Program-made: the position numbers and the translations under genes
NCBI GenBank assembly: GCA_022578605.1
Contig: MU394081.1
Span: 366,598 to 430,597 of the forward strand
Length of the DNA: 64,000 bases
From: Camillea tinctor
Taxonomy: Eukaryota > Ascomycota > Sordariomycetes > Xylariales > Xylariaceae
Reading direction: 5' to 3'
Notes under the pieces: generated by a model
What the model saw: the letters and a program-made list of their open reading frames with translations, nothing else
Database searches by the model: none
What the model was told of the DNA's origin: nothing
Shown: in pieces, positions 34,646 to 46,603 of the stretch
Numbering within the stretch: the first letter of the stretch is position 1
Layout: each line of letters starts with the position of its first letter

Positions 34646-37600
34646 AAAAGCAATATACATGTCTATCTCGTCTTGTCTCCAGCTCGTCCAAGTACATAGG
34701 GCTAAAGCTAGGCGTTGAGCTACCTATCAACACCTCTCTACAACAATTACTTTGCATAAACCACGGTAGCCAAATCATGAAGTTAGGTCCCAAGGTAAAC
34801 GAAACGGGACACGGGTTGCGGGGGATTTTTTTTTCCTCATTCAATCAATTCATATTGCAGGCGCATAGGAAAGAAGGAGAGAAAGGGAGGAGGAAGAAAG
34901 GTGGGAGATGGTGGTCGTTGTTGCTGTTGTTATCATTGTTTGGGTGTTGTACTTTTTTTTTTCTTCCTCTTCCTGTTTTCGACCGTTTGGGTGTGATTTG
35001 GCACCGGACGGATGGATGGATGGAGGGATGGGATTGGGATGGGAATGGATAGTCTACAGAGAGAGAGGAGAGGAGAAAACCCCCCCCAAAAATAAATTCA
35101 CGAATGCATACCCACTGTATTATCTGCTTTTAGAGGCTTTTTTTCATACTCATGGTGAGATCATGGGCTTGGTTCATTGTGGTTATTCTAGATCTGATGT
35201 ACTTCCTAGGGAGGGCGGGAGCAGGGGGATAGATGGACGTGGGACTTGATGACGAGTAAGTGTTAGGGATGGGGAGAAAAGGGGGGAGGGGGCTAGATAG
35301 GAGAGGCTTTCGGGGTGGGTTATTCTGGTTGTCCGTAGGAAGTATGAGATGGCAGAGGGCAGGTTAATTGTTGACTTGGGGGTTTGAGATTATAGCGGAT
35401 AGTGTTGAGTTTGACGTATGGGAGAGGTAAGGTTAGGTAGGTGTTAGGCAAGTATTGGAAGTGTGTAAAAATATTCTGCCCGGTCTGGTCTGGATAGATA
35501 GATTGGTAGTATTGATATATAGACTACTTTGTGATTCCCCTTTTATTCATGTTTTCTTATACTGCATCAGCTGTATGCCCTACATTTTGGTAACTCGGTT
35601 CGGAGATGGATGGATTCTTTGGGTACTCCCCCTTTTCCTGCCCCCTTTCTACTGTCCGTCTTCGTTATGTGCAGTATTTAGTTGCTATTATACATATACA
35701 ACCCTACCCCTTCTCAGAGGATATGAACAAGTGTGATTTTGTTCTAGCTAGAGGGGAACGGGGAAGGGGGAGATATAGGTATAGACTACAATATATACGC
35801 ATAGGTCTCGGTGGAAAGAGAATGAGGTATATTCGATTCGAAGCCCATAAGGCTCTTCGTAAGTACCAGGGCATGTCACTCACATTCGGATTCTTAAGGT
35901 TCGGCTGATTTTGTTCCAGGACTTTGACTAGGATGAAAAGAAGGGCCTTTACAACCCCGTCCCCTGGCAGTGTATAAGGGAAATAAGAGGAGGACTTTGT
36001 ATCAACTCCGATGCACCCGGTGAGAAGACACGTCCCTGAGCTATATTAGTAGATTCTCGGCTGCGTCTGCAGGATAGGATCAGACGCTGCTAATGACGTA
36101 CTACGCACATAGTAGTATATGTCGGATTCACCAAGCTTAAGGCGGTGAACAAAAAGATATACCTATAGACAATGGAATGAAGCTATCCTCATACATAGGT
36201 AGTAAGTGGTGGCTAAGTCTATAAGTGAGTCCCGGCAGTGGATTCGGGACTTTGTGATTACTAGCGTTCGGCGCTATATTCGTCCATGACGGGTAGCTAT
36301 AGGATGTAGGTAAGCTGCTTGAGTAGTTAGCTACCTAAAGCTAGTGTCTCGGTCTCGACCTTACGAGCTATATACTATTGATATCTGGGAGGGAGTCCAC
36401 TGTGATTACGACCTACATAGGTTGCATACCTGGGCTGCTAGGCATTCGTATTCCTATAGATACCTGCCTAGAAAGGGGAGAACTCGTATAACTGAGATCG
36501 GTATCGCAGAGGAACAAGAGTTAAAAAAAAGGGAGCAACCGATTCGAATTATGAGAGATGACAAGATGACGAAGCCATCACCTTGTTCTGCCACCACGGA
36601 AAACCCGCTCATGTTCGGAAATCTCGCTTGTCTGATTGCATTCTTTTTTTTCTCCCCTCCCCGGGTCCCCCACTTGCCTACGACGTCTCTTGCATCCGTC
36701 CCCCCTCATCCCGTTATGAAATTACCTTCTCATCAAAGAAAAAGAAGAGAAAAAAAAAAGGCTAGCGTCATGTCACACATAAGAAAAACAATTAATTATA
36801 GCACTACCATACCGACCTCAACCCCAACCCAATCCGATCCAAGCTCTTCCGCTTTGACCTCGGAGAAGAAAAGGTTTGAGAAATTTTAACTGGATGACCC
36901 CCCCTCCCCCCTCCCACCGGCTAGTTAACTAATCAACTGGAGCTCGTGACTCTTCTGGTGTTACACAGCCGGACCTCGTTTAAATCAAGAGTGCCTAGGT
37001 AAAGTGTAGAAGGGAGTATCCCGAGGATGGCGTAGGGAGGTTAGGTATGTATGTATGTAGGTAAGTAAGCTGCGTGACTTATGTAAAAAAAAGAAGATGA
37101 CTACGCGTAGGCTTGGCCCGGAAGAGGTGCTTAGAGGGGAGATGCCTTTTTGGGGTGGTTCTGGTGATTTCCTGTTCAAGACACTTGCAGTTCCTAGAGC
37201 GGAAGAGGGTGAAGACGGAAAGAGGTAGCAGTTTTCGATTGATACATAGTCCATAATGGGTATGTACCTGAATTTGCAATTCCTACCTAGGGAAATCCTA
37301 CCTACTACTAGGTAGGTAGATATGACCTACAACTATATTTTTACTTGCCTGCAAATGAACGAGTATGAATGAATATGAAGGTCTTATTGGCCAGGGGTAT
37401 TTTTAAATTTATACTCTTTCTTAGCCTCGTTTTAGAAATCAAGTGAAGTAGTACGTACCGGTACGTTTTTGTCAAGCTGCCAGCTTCTTTTAGCGCCAAA
37501 CCTTGTTCGGATATGTAACCATGTTCCCTTCACGTTTCACCGATGGTACCTTCAGGTTTTAAAGGATTGGGTTAATCTAGATGGGCTGTTTCGAATTTGA

Positions 37601-39695
37601 GATATGCTTTCAATGTTCCACTTCTCTCTCTCACTCTTTTTCTTCTTCTTTCATTCTTTTTTTCCCACAAAGCTCGGGCCAACGAACCATTAGAGATGTA
37701 AGAATAGAATGCATACATAGATCGAAAATCCCATATTACGTGCTCATCTGGAGTGGATACCTATACCTAGGGAGGTAAAGTGTAGCTATCCCCCCCTCTC
37801 TCCCGTCTTGTCTTTTTTTTTTTTTTTTTTTTTTGCTCTTCGCTCTTATGCCCCTTGAAATTTGACCTATTATGTGAAGAACTCTCTGGAAAGATATTTG
37901 CTCAGCTCTTCGACTAACCTGGGCAACAATATTCCTTCGATTACGCGGCCATCCGAGCCCCGTCATCCGCGTAGGTTATAAGATCATATCACATGTCACT
38001 AATACAGCTTCTATTCTGTACTTACTACTGGTGTCGCTGTTATCGTTGCCGTTATAACCGTTGCCGACTTCTCGGTGCTCGGCCGCTATGATGCAGAGTT
38101 CGTCTCTTTTTTTTCTTGAGCGGTCTTGGGAAGAAGAGCGCCGAGTTCTCGGCAAACCGAAGGAGGGAAGGTGATGAGGCTCATCAAGTGATGTTCATTC
38201 CTCCTCACCTTGGCACGACACAACGCAACACCACACTTACGTAGGTAGTAGCTACGGCATACGGAGTATACATGGGAAAATCCCGTGGGTTAGGCTAGGA
38301 ATGAAGGTTTTGTTCTATTTCGGGTGACGGAGAGAATGTTCGAAGCACATCCGAGCGTTTACTTTGATGCTCCTTCAGAAGTTGGAGAGAGAGCGTGGGT
38401 GCGTGATCGATTTGGCGGGAATTTACAGGGACGAACATCTTCAACCTATTATTATCTTTTTGATCTATTTTTTTTTTCTTTTTTCCCTTTTTATGTTACT
38501 TTCCTATGGTTTCCCTCCCCTTTTTAACCCTTTGGCGAACCAATTGGCACTTCAGACGGCGGAGATCCTCCCTGCATGTTCGGCGCTCAGGGGTTGCGGC
38601 CAAACTGTCTGATCGCCTTGTTTCTTCACATTTGCATTTCTCACTATTCGCCTGACACAGTCCAACGTGTCAGAAAAGGGGCCCACCGATTGCAACCTCT
38701 GCTTGGCCCCTCGATAACCCATCACCGCCAACGCTGCCAACACCATCGCTAACCTACCTGCTCGGCGTGACTTTCTGTCATCATCATGCGGCTGTCTAGT
38801 AGGCCTTCCTCGGTCTTCAAGAGGGGGAAGCATGTGATGGCATATTCCCGACTACTGCATGTTGAAAGGTTTGCTCAGTCATCTCACGAAAGCTGTTTTC
38901 TCCTTTCTACACTATCGCAGCTGTACTATTGCTTGATTGGGTTGCGGCTAGGACCCTGAGTGGTCGACGTGGGAGGGCCGCGCGTCAGTTTACGCTAAGC
39001 CCACCATACCTGGGGGAATTCCCGACCCTCACCCTTGCTACCCTTGCTCTTGCATAAGCTGTGATCGTCATCCTCTCCTCCAGACATGGGCGAGTCGAAC
39101 AGAGCATCTCATACTGGGTAGGTTAGGTGATTCGGGATCTGGGCAGTGAAGGTACATGACATCTCACTCTTGTGCCGAGCAAAATGTATGAGACTACCAA
39201 GTACCTTGGCGAACCTCCTATGGCTCACCTCGATCACGGCCCGTACTTGGCAACTGTTTCTGCCCTCCTCAGCCTTGCAAGGATGCCCTCACGGATGTGA
39301 ACGCACTTCACTGAAGCGAACTCCGGATCTCTTAAAACAGATAGGGCTTTTTGTTTTTGACCCTTAAGCCTTATTCTCGCACTTTCGGTCTTCTTATCGT
39401 CTTCTTGTCGTTTGACTTCCGCCTTAAATCTTACGTCCCCGAGGAGGCCGCGCATGAATGACGAAGCTGTTCCACCGGTTTGGATAATTGCTTCGCCTCC
39501 GCCCACTGACATTGCGTGGCATACATATAACAAAAATACGCTAAAAGTAATCGATACCCGCCCATCTCCATGTTCGTCTTATAGCACATCGTGTGTTGCG
39601 GTTCATATATAGGGTCACTAGGCGGGACGTAAGGATCCAGCGGGCTTTCTTTTTTTCGGTTTTCGGTTACAACGAATAGGTATACACGATTCAAC
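34646..39695. other. 5 kb gene-free stretch
   Basis: Between SNX41 and the protease. It contains long poly-T and poly-A runs (for example near 36643 and 37810), a 14 bp palindrome ACGTACCGGTACGT at 37453-37466, a TACGGAGTA motif at 38260 and TAGGTAGG clusters near 37280-37320. The longest frame (36344-36889) owes its length to homopolymer-encoded Lys and Phe runs. No convincing gene is seen. Confidence 0.62.
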
Positions 39696-41185
39696 ATGAG
39701 GTCGGCAGCAGCTTTCGCCCTAGTGGCCAGCATAATATCTTCCGTATCGGTGGAGGCACGGAATTTACAGAACGATGTAGCACAGCCAAAGGTTGTGAAC
39801 CTCTCAACGCAGAGGAAAGCCGTCCCAAATCCAGTACAACGGGACCGATTACGACGTAGAGACACTGTCCGAGCGAGTTTAGACAACGAGGTTGGTCGGC
39901 ACTACCAAGGGACCACGGGCTAGTCGCTGACTCTAAATAACAGGAAACCCTCTATTTCGTAAATGGCACAATAGGTACCCCGGCACAGTCTATACGAATG
40001 CATCTAGATACCGGCAGCAGCGACCTTTGGGTGAACACGCCTGATTCGGATCTCTGTTCTTCGAGGTCCCAGCCCTGCTCCTTTGCTGGCACATATACGG
40101 CGAACGATTCCTCTACTTACGAGTATGTCGGGAGCTGGTTTAACATTTCTTACGTCGATGGCTCGGGCGCGAGTGGAGACTATGTATCGGACACGATAAC
40201 GATCGGAGGATCGACAATTGACCGATTGCAGTTTGGTATTGGCTATGAGAGCACATCTGGACAGGGTATTCTCGGCATTGGATACGCGGTCAACGAAGTA
40301 CAAGTAGGGAGGGCTGGGTTGGAAGCATACGAAAACCTACCGATGAGAATGGTCTCTACAGGCGCGATCCAAAGAAACGCTTACAGCTTGTGGCTAAACG
40401 ACTTGGACGCGAATACCGGCAGCATTCTCTTTGGAGGAGTCGACACGGAACAGTACACTGGCACCCTGATGACGCTCCCGATCCAAGCAGACGGTGGTGT
40501 ATATTCCGAGTTTCTGATTACGTTGACGGCACTACACATCGGGGATACTGAGATTGCCTCGAACCAAGCCCTTGCTGTCCTTTTGGATTCAGGTTCGTCA
40601 CTTACGTATCTACCTGATACGATAGCTGAGAGCATTTATGAACAAGTTGACGCCCAATATGTTGAGAGCGACGGCGCTGCTTACGTGCCATGCTCCTTGG
40701 CGGATAACACCACGACTCTAAGCTTCACCTTCTCTGACCCCGTGATCTCAGTCGATATGAACGAATTGGTTCTGGACCTTGTTACAACAAGCGGCCAGCG
40801 ACCTACCTTCTCCAACGGTGTCACCGCTTGTTTATTCGGCATCGCGCCCGCTGGCTCAGGAACGAACGTCCTCGGAGATACTTTCCTACGGTCTGCATAT
40901 GTGGTATATGACCTAGACAACAACCAGATTTCGCTCGCACAGACGAACTTCAACGCTACCCAGACGAATGTCCAGGAAATTGCCAGCGGTGCCGCAGTTC
41001 CAGGTGCTACTTTTGTATCTAACTCGGTCCAGGCCACCGAGGGTGTCGCCACGAGTAGCGGCAATGGTAACGCCGGGTTAGGAAACGACTCGAGCGCGCT
41101 CTCGGTACAAGCAGTTGTATCGGTTTCCGCTCTATGGGCCTTGTTTGCCGCCGCCGGTGCCTCGACATTCATTACGATGATATAA
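39696..41185 (+). CDS. Secreted pepsin-like aspartic protease, probably GPI-anchored (yapsin/OPSB type)
   Basis: Two exons, 39696-39890 and 39944-41185, encode 478 residues. The 53 nt intron has an unusual GTTGGT donor but a good GCTGAC branch and AACAG acceptor, and its removal joins LDNE to ETLYFVNGTIGTPAQ. A signal peptide is visible at residues 1 to about 20, followed by a propeptide with a basic RDRLRRRD segment that may be a processing site. Both catalytic aspartates are present, in DTGSSDLWVN and LDSGSSLTYLP, and the flap sequence YVDGSGASGDY is intact. The C-terminus has a Ser/Gly/Asn-rich stretch and then a hydrophobic tail, as expected for GPI attachment. Yapsin-type enzymes act at the cell surface on wall proteins and precursors. 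Confidence 0.92.
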
Positions 41186-41421
41186 GACGACCATTACCCC
41201 CCAAAACAATCATGATATGAAATATGACTTTACTTTAATCCTATACATATGCCGGCGGGACCCATTTAGGAAAAAATACGAGCGACTCAGCGAATCTTTT
41301 TCTGCATATTATTTCTTGCTTCTTCATTTAAACCATCAGCATTGCACGGCGTTATATTCCAGGGACAAAAGAGGGTATGCAGAGGATATAGGGGTATCGG
41401 GATGATATATACCACCACACT

Positions 41422-41461
41422 ACCATCACCATCACCACCACCACCACCACCACCACCACCA
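41422..41461. repeat. CAC/CAT trinucleotide microsatellite
   Basis: About 40 bp made almost entirely of CAC units with a few CAT units, downstream of the protease stop codon and outside any coding frame. Confidence 0.9.
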
Positions 41462-41879
41462 TTACATCATTTGGGCGCCATGGGAGTACGAGTTAGTACC
41501 TACTAGGAGGATAGCGGATTTTGTTGTTTTTTCTTTTTGAACAATTTTATCGCCTTTTTTAGCATGGAGAGCGCAATGCCCCACGGTATAGATGATTGCA
41601 CGGAGAGAAAAGAGAGGGGAGAGAAGGGTACTCGAGGATTCTTGGGAGCGCATGACATGATTGTCTTTTTGCATATTTGCTTATTGTTTAAAAAAGAAGA
41701 AAGTTAGCATTTGGTGGTTTTGATGTGTTTTTATCAAGATGGAGGAAGTGGGCGAGAGAGAGCGATAGGAGAGTTAAACAGTGATGAATCGAAGAAAAAG
41801 GAATACCCCTTTTATATTCACAATTAACACAAAATATAAAATAAACATTTTACTTACGTATTTATTCTTGTGTCTTGAG

Positions 41880-41899
41880 ATATATATATATATATATAT
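41880..41899. repeat. (AT)10 dinucleotide repeat
   Basis: Twenty bases of perfect alternating A and T in the intergenic region. Confidence 0.9.
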
Positions 41900-42754
41900 T
41901 GGTTTGCTTTTATTCTCTGATCTCTGAAATAGATATGACACTGCTAGCTACTTCGTATTTGACATCTTAGACTAGGTAGGAAGAATGATCTATTTTATAT
42001 CCCGACCCTCTCCCAAGTAGAAAGTGATAACAATGACCAAGGCCCGAGGATGGGGGGTGGGTATCCAATCTACGTCAGTCAATTGACCTGAAATGGGAGG
42101 ACGCAGAGGCAGCAAGTAAGTCTTTATTTTATTTCATCCATCCATCCAGCTCTTCTCCCCGGGGCGTTCTATTCCAAGGTGATACGTAAATTGAAACCCG
42201 ACTTGCTATTATCAGCGTACATGTATATAGTTACACATCATGGTATTAACCAACACAGTATACCATCGATCACTACCTTATCCTGCCAAAAAAGTCTGGC
42301 CCCCCTATCCCCTTCACCTCGCGTCGAGCATTCAACTTAAACATCAAGCCTTACTAAATTCTTTAATTTCTCTTCGCTCATTATCTTTTCTTTTCGTGTC
42401 TGAGTCGTGTTGTGTTGCTGCGATGCACCCCCAATCCTCCTTTTCAGGAAATGCCTAGGTGATGCATAATATAAACCCTTAGTTAGGTAGGTTATTGGCA
42501 TGACAAGATCGAAGCCTCTCCTCAAGATATATAGGTTTATCCCTTCCCCCTTCAATTCTCTCCTCTTTTCTTCCCTCCCTTTAACGTAGGTTATTTACAT
42601 GATGCGCATTTAACGTGTCATAAAGTTCCATCCCAAGTCCTTTTTTTAGAAAGGTGATTGTAAACCCATTACTAGTGCATAATAGCGATCCTCAAAAGCA
42701 AGGAAGTAGGTAAGGTAAGGTAAGATAGTTTTATAATCTCTCGAGACTTCCGGC

Positions 42755-45700
42755 TTAGTACTCGAAATCATCATCGACCGAAGGCCCCTTATTCTTTGCG
42801 ACGCTCTCCTGCTTTCTGTACATTTCGGCTACCTGCCTGCTCGACGTCGCCTCGTCCGGCTTCTTGTCATCGCGGATCTTGATAAATCGCGGGAACCGCA
42901 GGCTGATGCCCTTCTGGCCTGCGGGGTCGACCCCCTCCTTACACGCGGCCTTGTAGCGCGGGCTCAGGGTAAGGTCGGCGGTGCGTACCTCCCACACATA
43001 GCGGGGCTCGAACCAGACGTCGGGCTGGTACTGATTTACCGACGTATGGGAGTAGAAGGGCTTGGGCTGGTCGATGACGATGGCCGAGAGTTGCGCGTGC
43101 AGCTCCTCGAGCACCTGCTCCGAGAAACCCGTTCCGATGTTGCAAACCGTTTCGTACGTGTCTGATGCTGGGTTGTAGCATGCTAGCAGGAAGGCCCCAT
43201 ACACCGATGTACGCTTGCCTTTGCCGTGATAGGCGCCCAGGACGACTAGGTCGAGCGAGTCACCTAGACCCGCGAGGTAGTCCTTCTTGATCTATTTTTT
43301 TTGCAGTTAGCTAATGGATCTCAATAAAGGGAGGAAGAGGAAAACTGCATGAGGGTGATATTCTTACCTTGAGCCAGTTTCTACTGCGCATACTGGGCTC
43401 GTACCCACTCTCTGCTCCGTCCAGCATCTTCACCATCAAACCTTCACACGACGCCTTGACACTCTCTTCTAGGAAGGTCTGAATCTCCTCGAGTTCCTGG
43501 CCATCCATGTGCGTGGCAAAAGAAAACTCGCCCTCAACCGGGTTGAAAGCCTGGTATAGTAATTCGCGGCGTTCCCGCAGTGACTTCTTAACAATAGCCT
43601 CACCGTTGTAAAAGAGAAGATCGAAGGCGAAAACGCAAACCTTGATTTTGACATCTTCAATCTTGGTTTCCTTCCTCTTCCTGGTCATGAGTTGCTGGAA
43701 TGGCAAGACCTTCTTTTCCGCAACATCCCAGGCCACGGTCTCGCAGTCCAGCACGAAACTCTTGGTGCCATCTTTAACCCACGTATGAAGCTTGGCTAGG
43801 ACATCTGGATATTTCTTGGACAAGTCTTCGGAGTTTCTTGAAAAGATAGATGCAACGCCTTCAGCGGCCTCTGTGGTGGCACTGGGTAGAGCCTCAATAT
43901 AGTCTTCGGAGCGGTCTTTGGCAACATAATGGATCTGTGCTCGCTCGCCATCATACTTGTACTCGCAAGTGAAAGTTTGATTTTCAAATCGATCGAGAAC
44001 CTCGGTGATTGCCTTGGTTGGTTTTGCCAACATAGGTTTGAGGGGAACCCCTGGGCGAAGTTTGCAGGTTTCCTTTAAGTTCATTATCCCGTTCTTGACC
44101 ATGGCTGGAATGATAACGTCCCAACTGGGTAATTCGCTGCTGCTTGTTAGCATCCTGACCTGGCTCAGTCATGTTAAAGATATTGACATACCTGTATACT
44201 GATTTCAAAAGAGCCGCGCCCTGCTCAACTTCCGTGGTGCTTGGGGTTTTACCCTTTTGTTCTGCCTCGTGGAAAACCATGGCCTGTGCTATGGAGACAA
44301 GCACTGTTCTCTCTGCCAATCCAAGCCGAAGCTTGCCTTCAAGGAATCGGATGATATACTTGGCCTCACTTGGGCCACCCTTGTCTTTGGTGATGTCGAC
44401 CTTGCCGGTCGAATGAGCATCGGCAGCAGAAAGAAGCTTCTTGATCCCGTCAACCTTCCTACCCTGTGCCCCATTCCCTGAAAGGGTGGCGATATCCATA
44501 AGACCTTTGTGAACACCCCTCACGGTTAGAGGCTTGGGCTTGAACATGGTAGGTTGGGTGGATCGACTCTTGATAGCAACAAGACCCAGGTCACCAATCT
44601 CCTTCTGATCGGATTTGATGGTCTGCAGACTACGTCCAGTTGATTCTCCTATAGCCTTCATGATTAGAGACTCGCCGATGCCAAGTTCGATGCCAGCAAA
44701 GTCAGGGGCTAGTTTGTTGATCATCAAAAGGACGGTTGGGAGAAAGTCGTCAGGGGTGAGGCGGAGTACTTGTCGGAGAAACACGGTGCAGTACTCGGTT
44801 ATCACAAGCCGCTTAGTGGTGAGTTCTACTAGCGAAAAGGTAGTGCATAGCGCTGCATAGGGTACGGGAGTTCCAGCTTTCCAATCGGGATAGGGGTCCT
44901 TTAGCTGGGACTTTAGGATCTTCTCGCTCGCCTTTTTAGCAGCCGCTGTAGACTTGCCATCGTCGGACTCGGCCTCTTCTACATCTGATGCTGACTCGGA
45001 GGCAGACCCCTTTTCCTTGATCTCCTCCTCTTCCTTGGGTTTTGGAGACTTTCTCTTTTTAGGTGAAGGTGTGGCGGCAGCTTTCTTTGGAGAGTTTTTG
45101 GTAGCTCGCTTCTTTTTCTTAGGGGTTTCTGGTTCGGCATCGGCCATGACCTGGTCCTCTGCTTCGTCCTCTTCATCTTCAATACGTTTGCGGTTTCTTC
45201 TCGGTCGCTTCGTGACGGGCGCTTCCTCCTCACTCTCCTCCCCCTTCTCTTCTTCTTTTTCTTCTTTTTCTTCTACTTCCTTCTTATTCTTTATAGGCTT
45301 CTTCTCCTCAGACTTCTCGACCTTGACCTTAGTTGGTGATTTTTTAGCCTTGGCATTAGGGGATTGGCTAGATCGCGTGCGCTTCTTGGTTTCTAGATTG
45401 TGTAGCAAAGATTAGCAGGGAGGCACATGGAGCGGTAGACAAGACATGACAAGATAGCATTATGGTATTAGTTCCTGACCTTTTACGGGCTCTTCGCTCT
45501 CCTCTCCTTCACTAGCCTCCTCTTTTACCTTCGTCGTACTAGCTTCGGGCTCTTCTTTCTTCGTCTTCTTGGAGGACTTGGTGCTGAAGGAGAGCTTGGA
45601 TTGCTGTGTGGGTGCGGGTTTGGAGCCATTGGGTTGGCCGAAGAACTTTCTATAGGATCATGTCAGGTCAGCGAACATCTTAGGATAGGGACCATCTTAT

Positions 45701-45788
45701 CAATTGAAGCGGGAAAAGGGGCCTCTACCAACCCTAAGGTGGTCTGCGACGGCTTTACGTACCCCAGGGTAGCTTGTTTAGGTGCCAT
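42755..45788 (-). CDS. LIG1: ATP-dependent DNA ligase I
   Basis: Five exons, 45788-45763, 45649-45480, 45392-44192, 44136-43368 and 43291-42755, encode 900 residues. The first coding exon is only 26 nt, and the first intron (113 nt) splits the PCNA-interacting box QATLGKFF near residue 5. A Lys/Glu-rich, disordered N-terminus with likely nuclear localisation basic clusters precedes the DNA-binding region. The adenylation domain has motif I EYKYDGER with the catalytic Lys at about 526, and the OB-fold domain follows (LGAYHGKGKRTSVYGAFL, RFPRFIKIRDDK). The enzyme joins Okazaki fragments and seals nicks in repair, and probably also serves mitochondria. Intron 2 uses a weak GTCAGG donor. Intron 3 ends at an AAGCAGCAG triple acceptor; the third AG is chosen because it gives the conserved VYSELPSWD. 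Confidence 0.95.
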
Positions 45789-45901
45789 TTTGAGAGTACT
45801 CAGGTGGTAGTTCAAAGTTGAAGTTGGAGTTGAAGTTAAAGTCAAAGAGGGAGTGGACGGGACATGAAAGAGACGAAGAGGTGAATAATGTAGTAAAGGT
45901 A

Positions 45902-45960
45902 AGAGTGGGAGTGAGAGTGAAAGTGAAAGTGAAAGTGGAAGTCGAAGTGGAAGTGGGAAT
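45902..45960. repeat. Purine-rich GTGAAA-type tandem repeat
   Basis: About ten consecutive 6 nt units of the pattern GTGAAA, GTGGAA or GTCGAA, located 115-170 bp upstream of the LIG1 start codon. It reads as CT-rich on the LIG1 sense strand, typical of fungal pyrimidine-rich leaders. Confidence 0.8.
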
Positions 45961-46191
45961 GAAAATAAAGGTGATGGTGATAACAATGATAATGTATGGT
46001 TCTTCAGGTTCCTCTTAAGAAGGAGCCCAGTGTGTCTAGGCCGGTCCCTGGTTGCATGGAGAATGCGATGTGGATTCATAGGCCAGGCAGGCGTGTGGTG
46101 TGCAGGCAGGTATGGCCAGGCGTGTGTACAAGGGGAGATCCCAAAAAAGAAAAGTCGAGCTCGATATTTTGACTGGTTCAACGTGACATCG

Positions 46192-46295
46192 ACGCGCTTT
46201 TCTGCAAAAATGCGCCTGCACCTGCCTGCAACCCGCGTTAATTGAAGCTAGATAAAATAAAAAAATAAAAATAAAAATTCATCATGATGACGCGA
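46192..46295. promoter_or_regulatory. Cluster of three MCB-like ACGCG elements
   Basis: The cores are ACGCG at 46192-46196, CGCGT at 46234-46238 and ACGCGA at 46290-46295, about 400-510 bp upstream of LIG1. In yeasts, the MBF factor binds ACGCGT (MCB) upstream of G1/S genes, including CDC9, which encodes DNA ligase I. None of the three is the full hexamer palindrome, so this is suggestive only. Confidence 0.4.
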
Positions 46296-46603
46296 AAAAA
46301 AAAAGATAGACTAACCTAGATAAGTAGATAAGGAACATGATAGCTGCCTGCTACTGTTGTGTAACTCGCTGCTCAGTGCTTGTGTTCACTTAAGGAGTTA
46401 GGCAGGTTAGTGCAGTGGGGCACCTTTATCTGCTTCCTCTTCCTGTAGAGCTTTATCGATAATGATAACAACCTACTTTTTTCTTATTTTAGGTGGGGGG
46501 CATATAGTGAACATTATCTATGCTAGGTCATATCTACCGGGCCTACTTTAGGGGTGTTCTTATAAGAAGACAAGCCAACTCCAATGGACATGACGACGAC
46601 AAT

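Larger units (their letters stand above)
41186..42754. other. Intergenic between convergent genes, with microsatellites
   Basis: This holds the 3' ends of the protease (+) and the DNA ligase (-). It contains a CAC/CAT trinucleotide tract at 41422-41461 and an (AT)10 tract at 41880-41899. No gene is seen. Confidence 0.7.
45789..46603. promoter_or_regulatory. Shared divergent promoter region of LIG1 and HTD2
   Basis: The start codons of LIG1 (-) and HTD2 (+) face away from each other across about 815 bp, so both promoters lie here. The LIG1 side is dominated by GTGAAA/GTGGAA repeats at 45902-45960, probably in its 5' UTR. Farther out, three ACGCG-type cores lie within about 100 bp. The HTD2 side has no clear element. 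Confidence 0.6.

Noticed and set aside
36344..36889. Plus-strand frame of 181 codons
   Set aside because: Begins with GTG and is held open by homopolymer runs encoding Lys and Phe stretches. No conserved motif is visible.
46520..46603. Upstream ATG extending HTD2 by 28 residues
   Set aside because: The extension ends with an acidic stretch that would spoil a mitochondrial presequence, whereas the second ATG gives a good one. Not excluded without transcript data.
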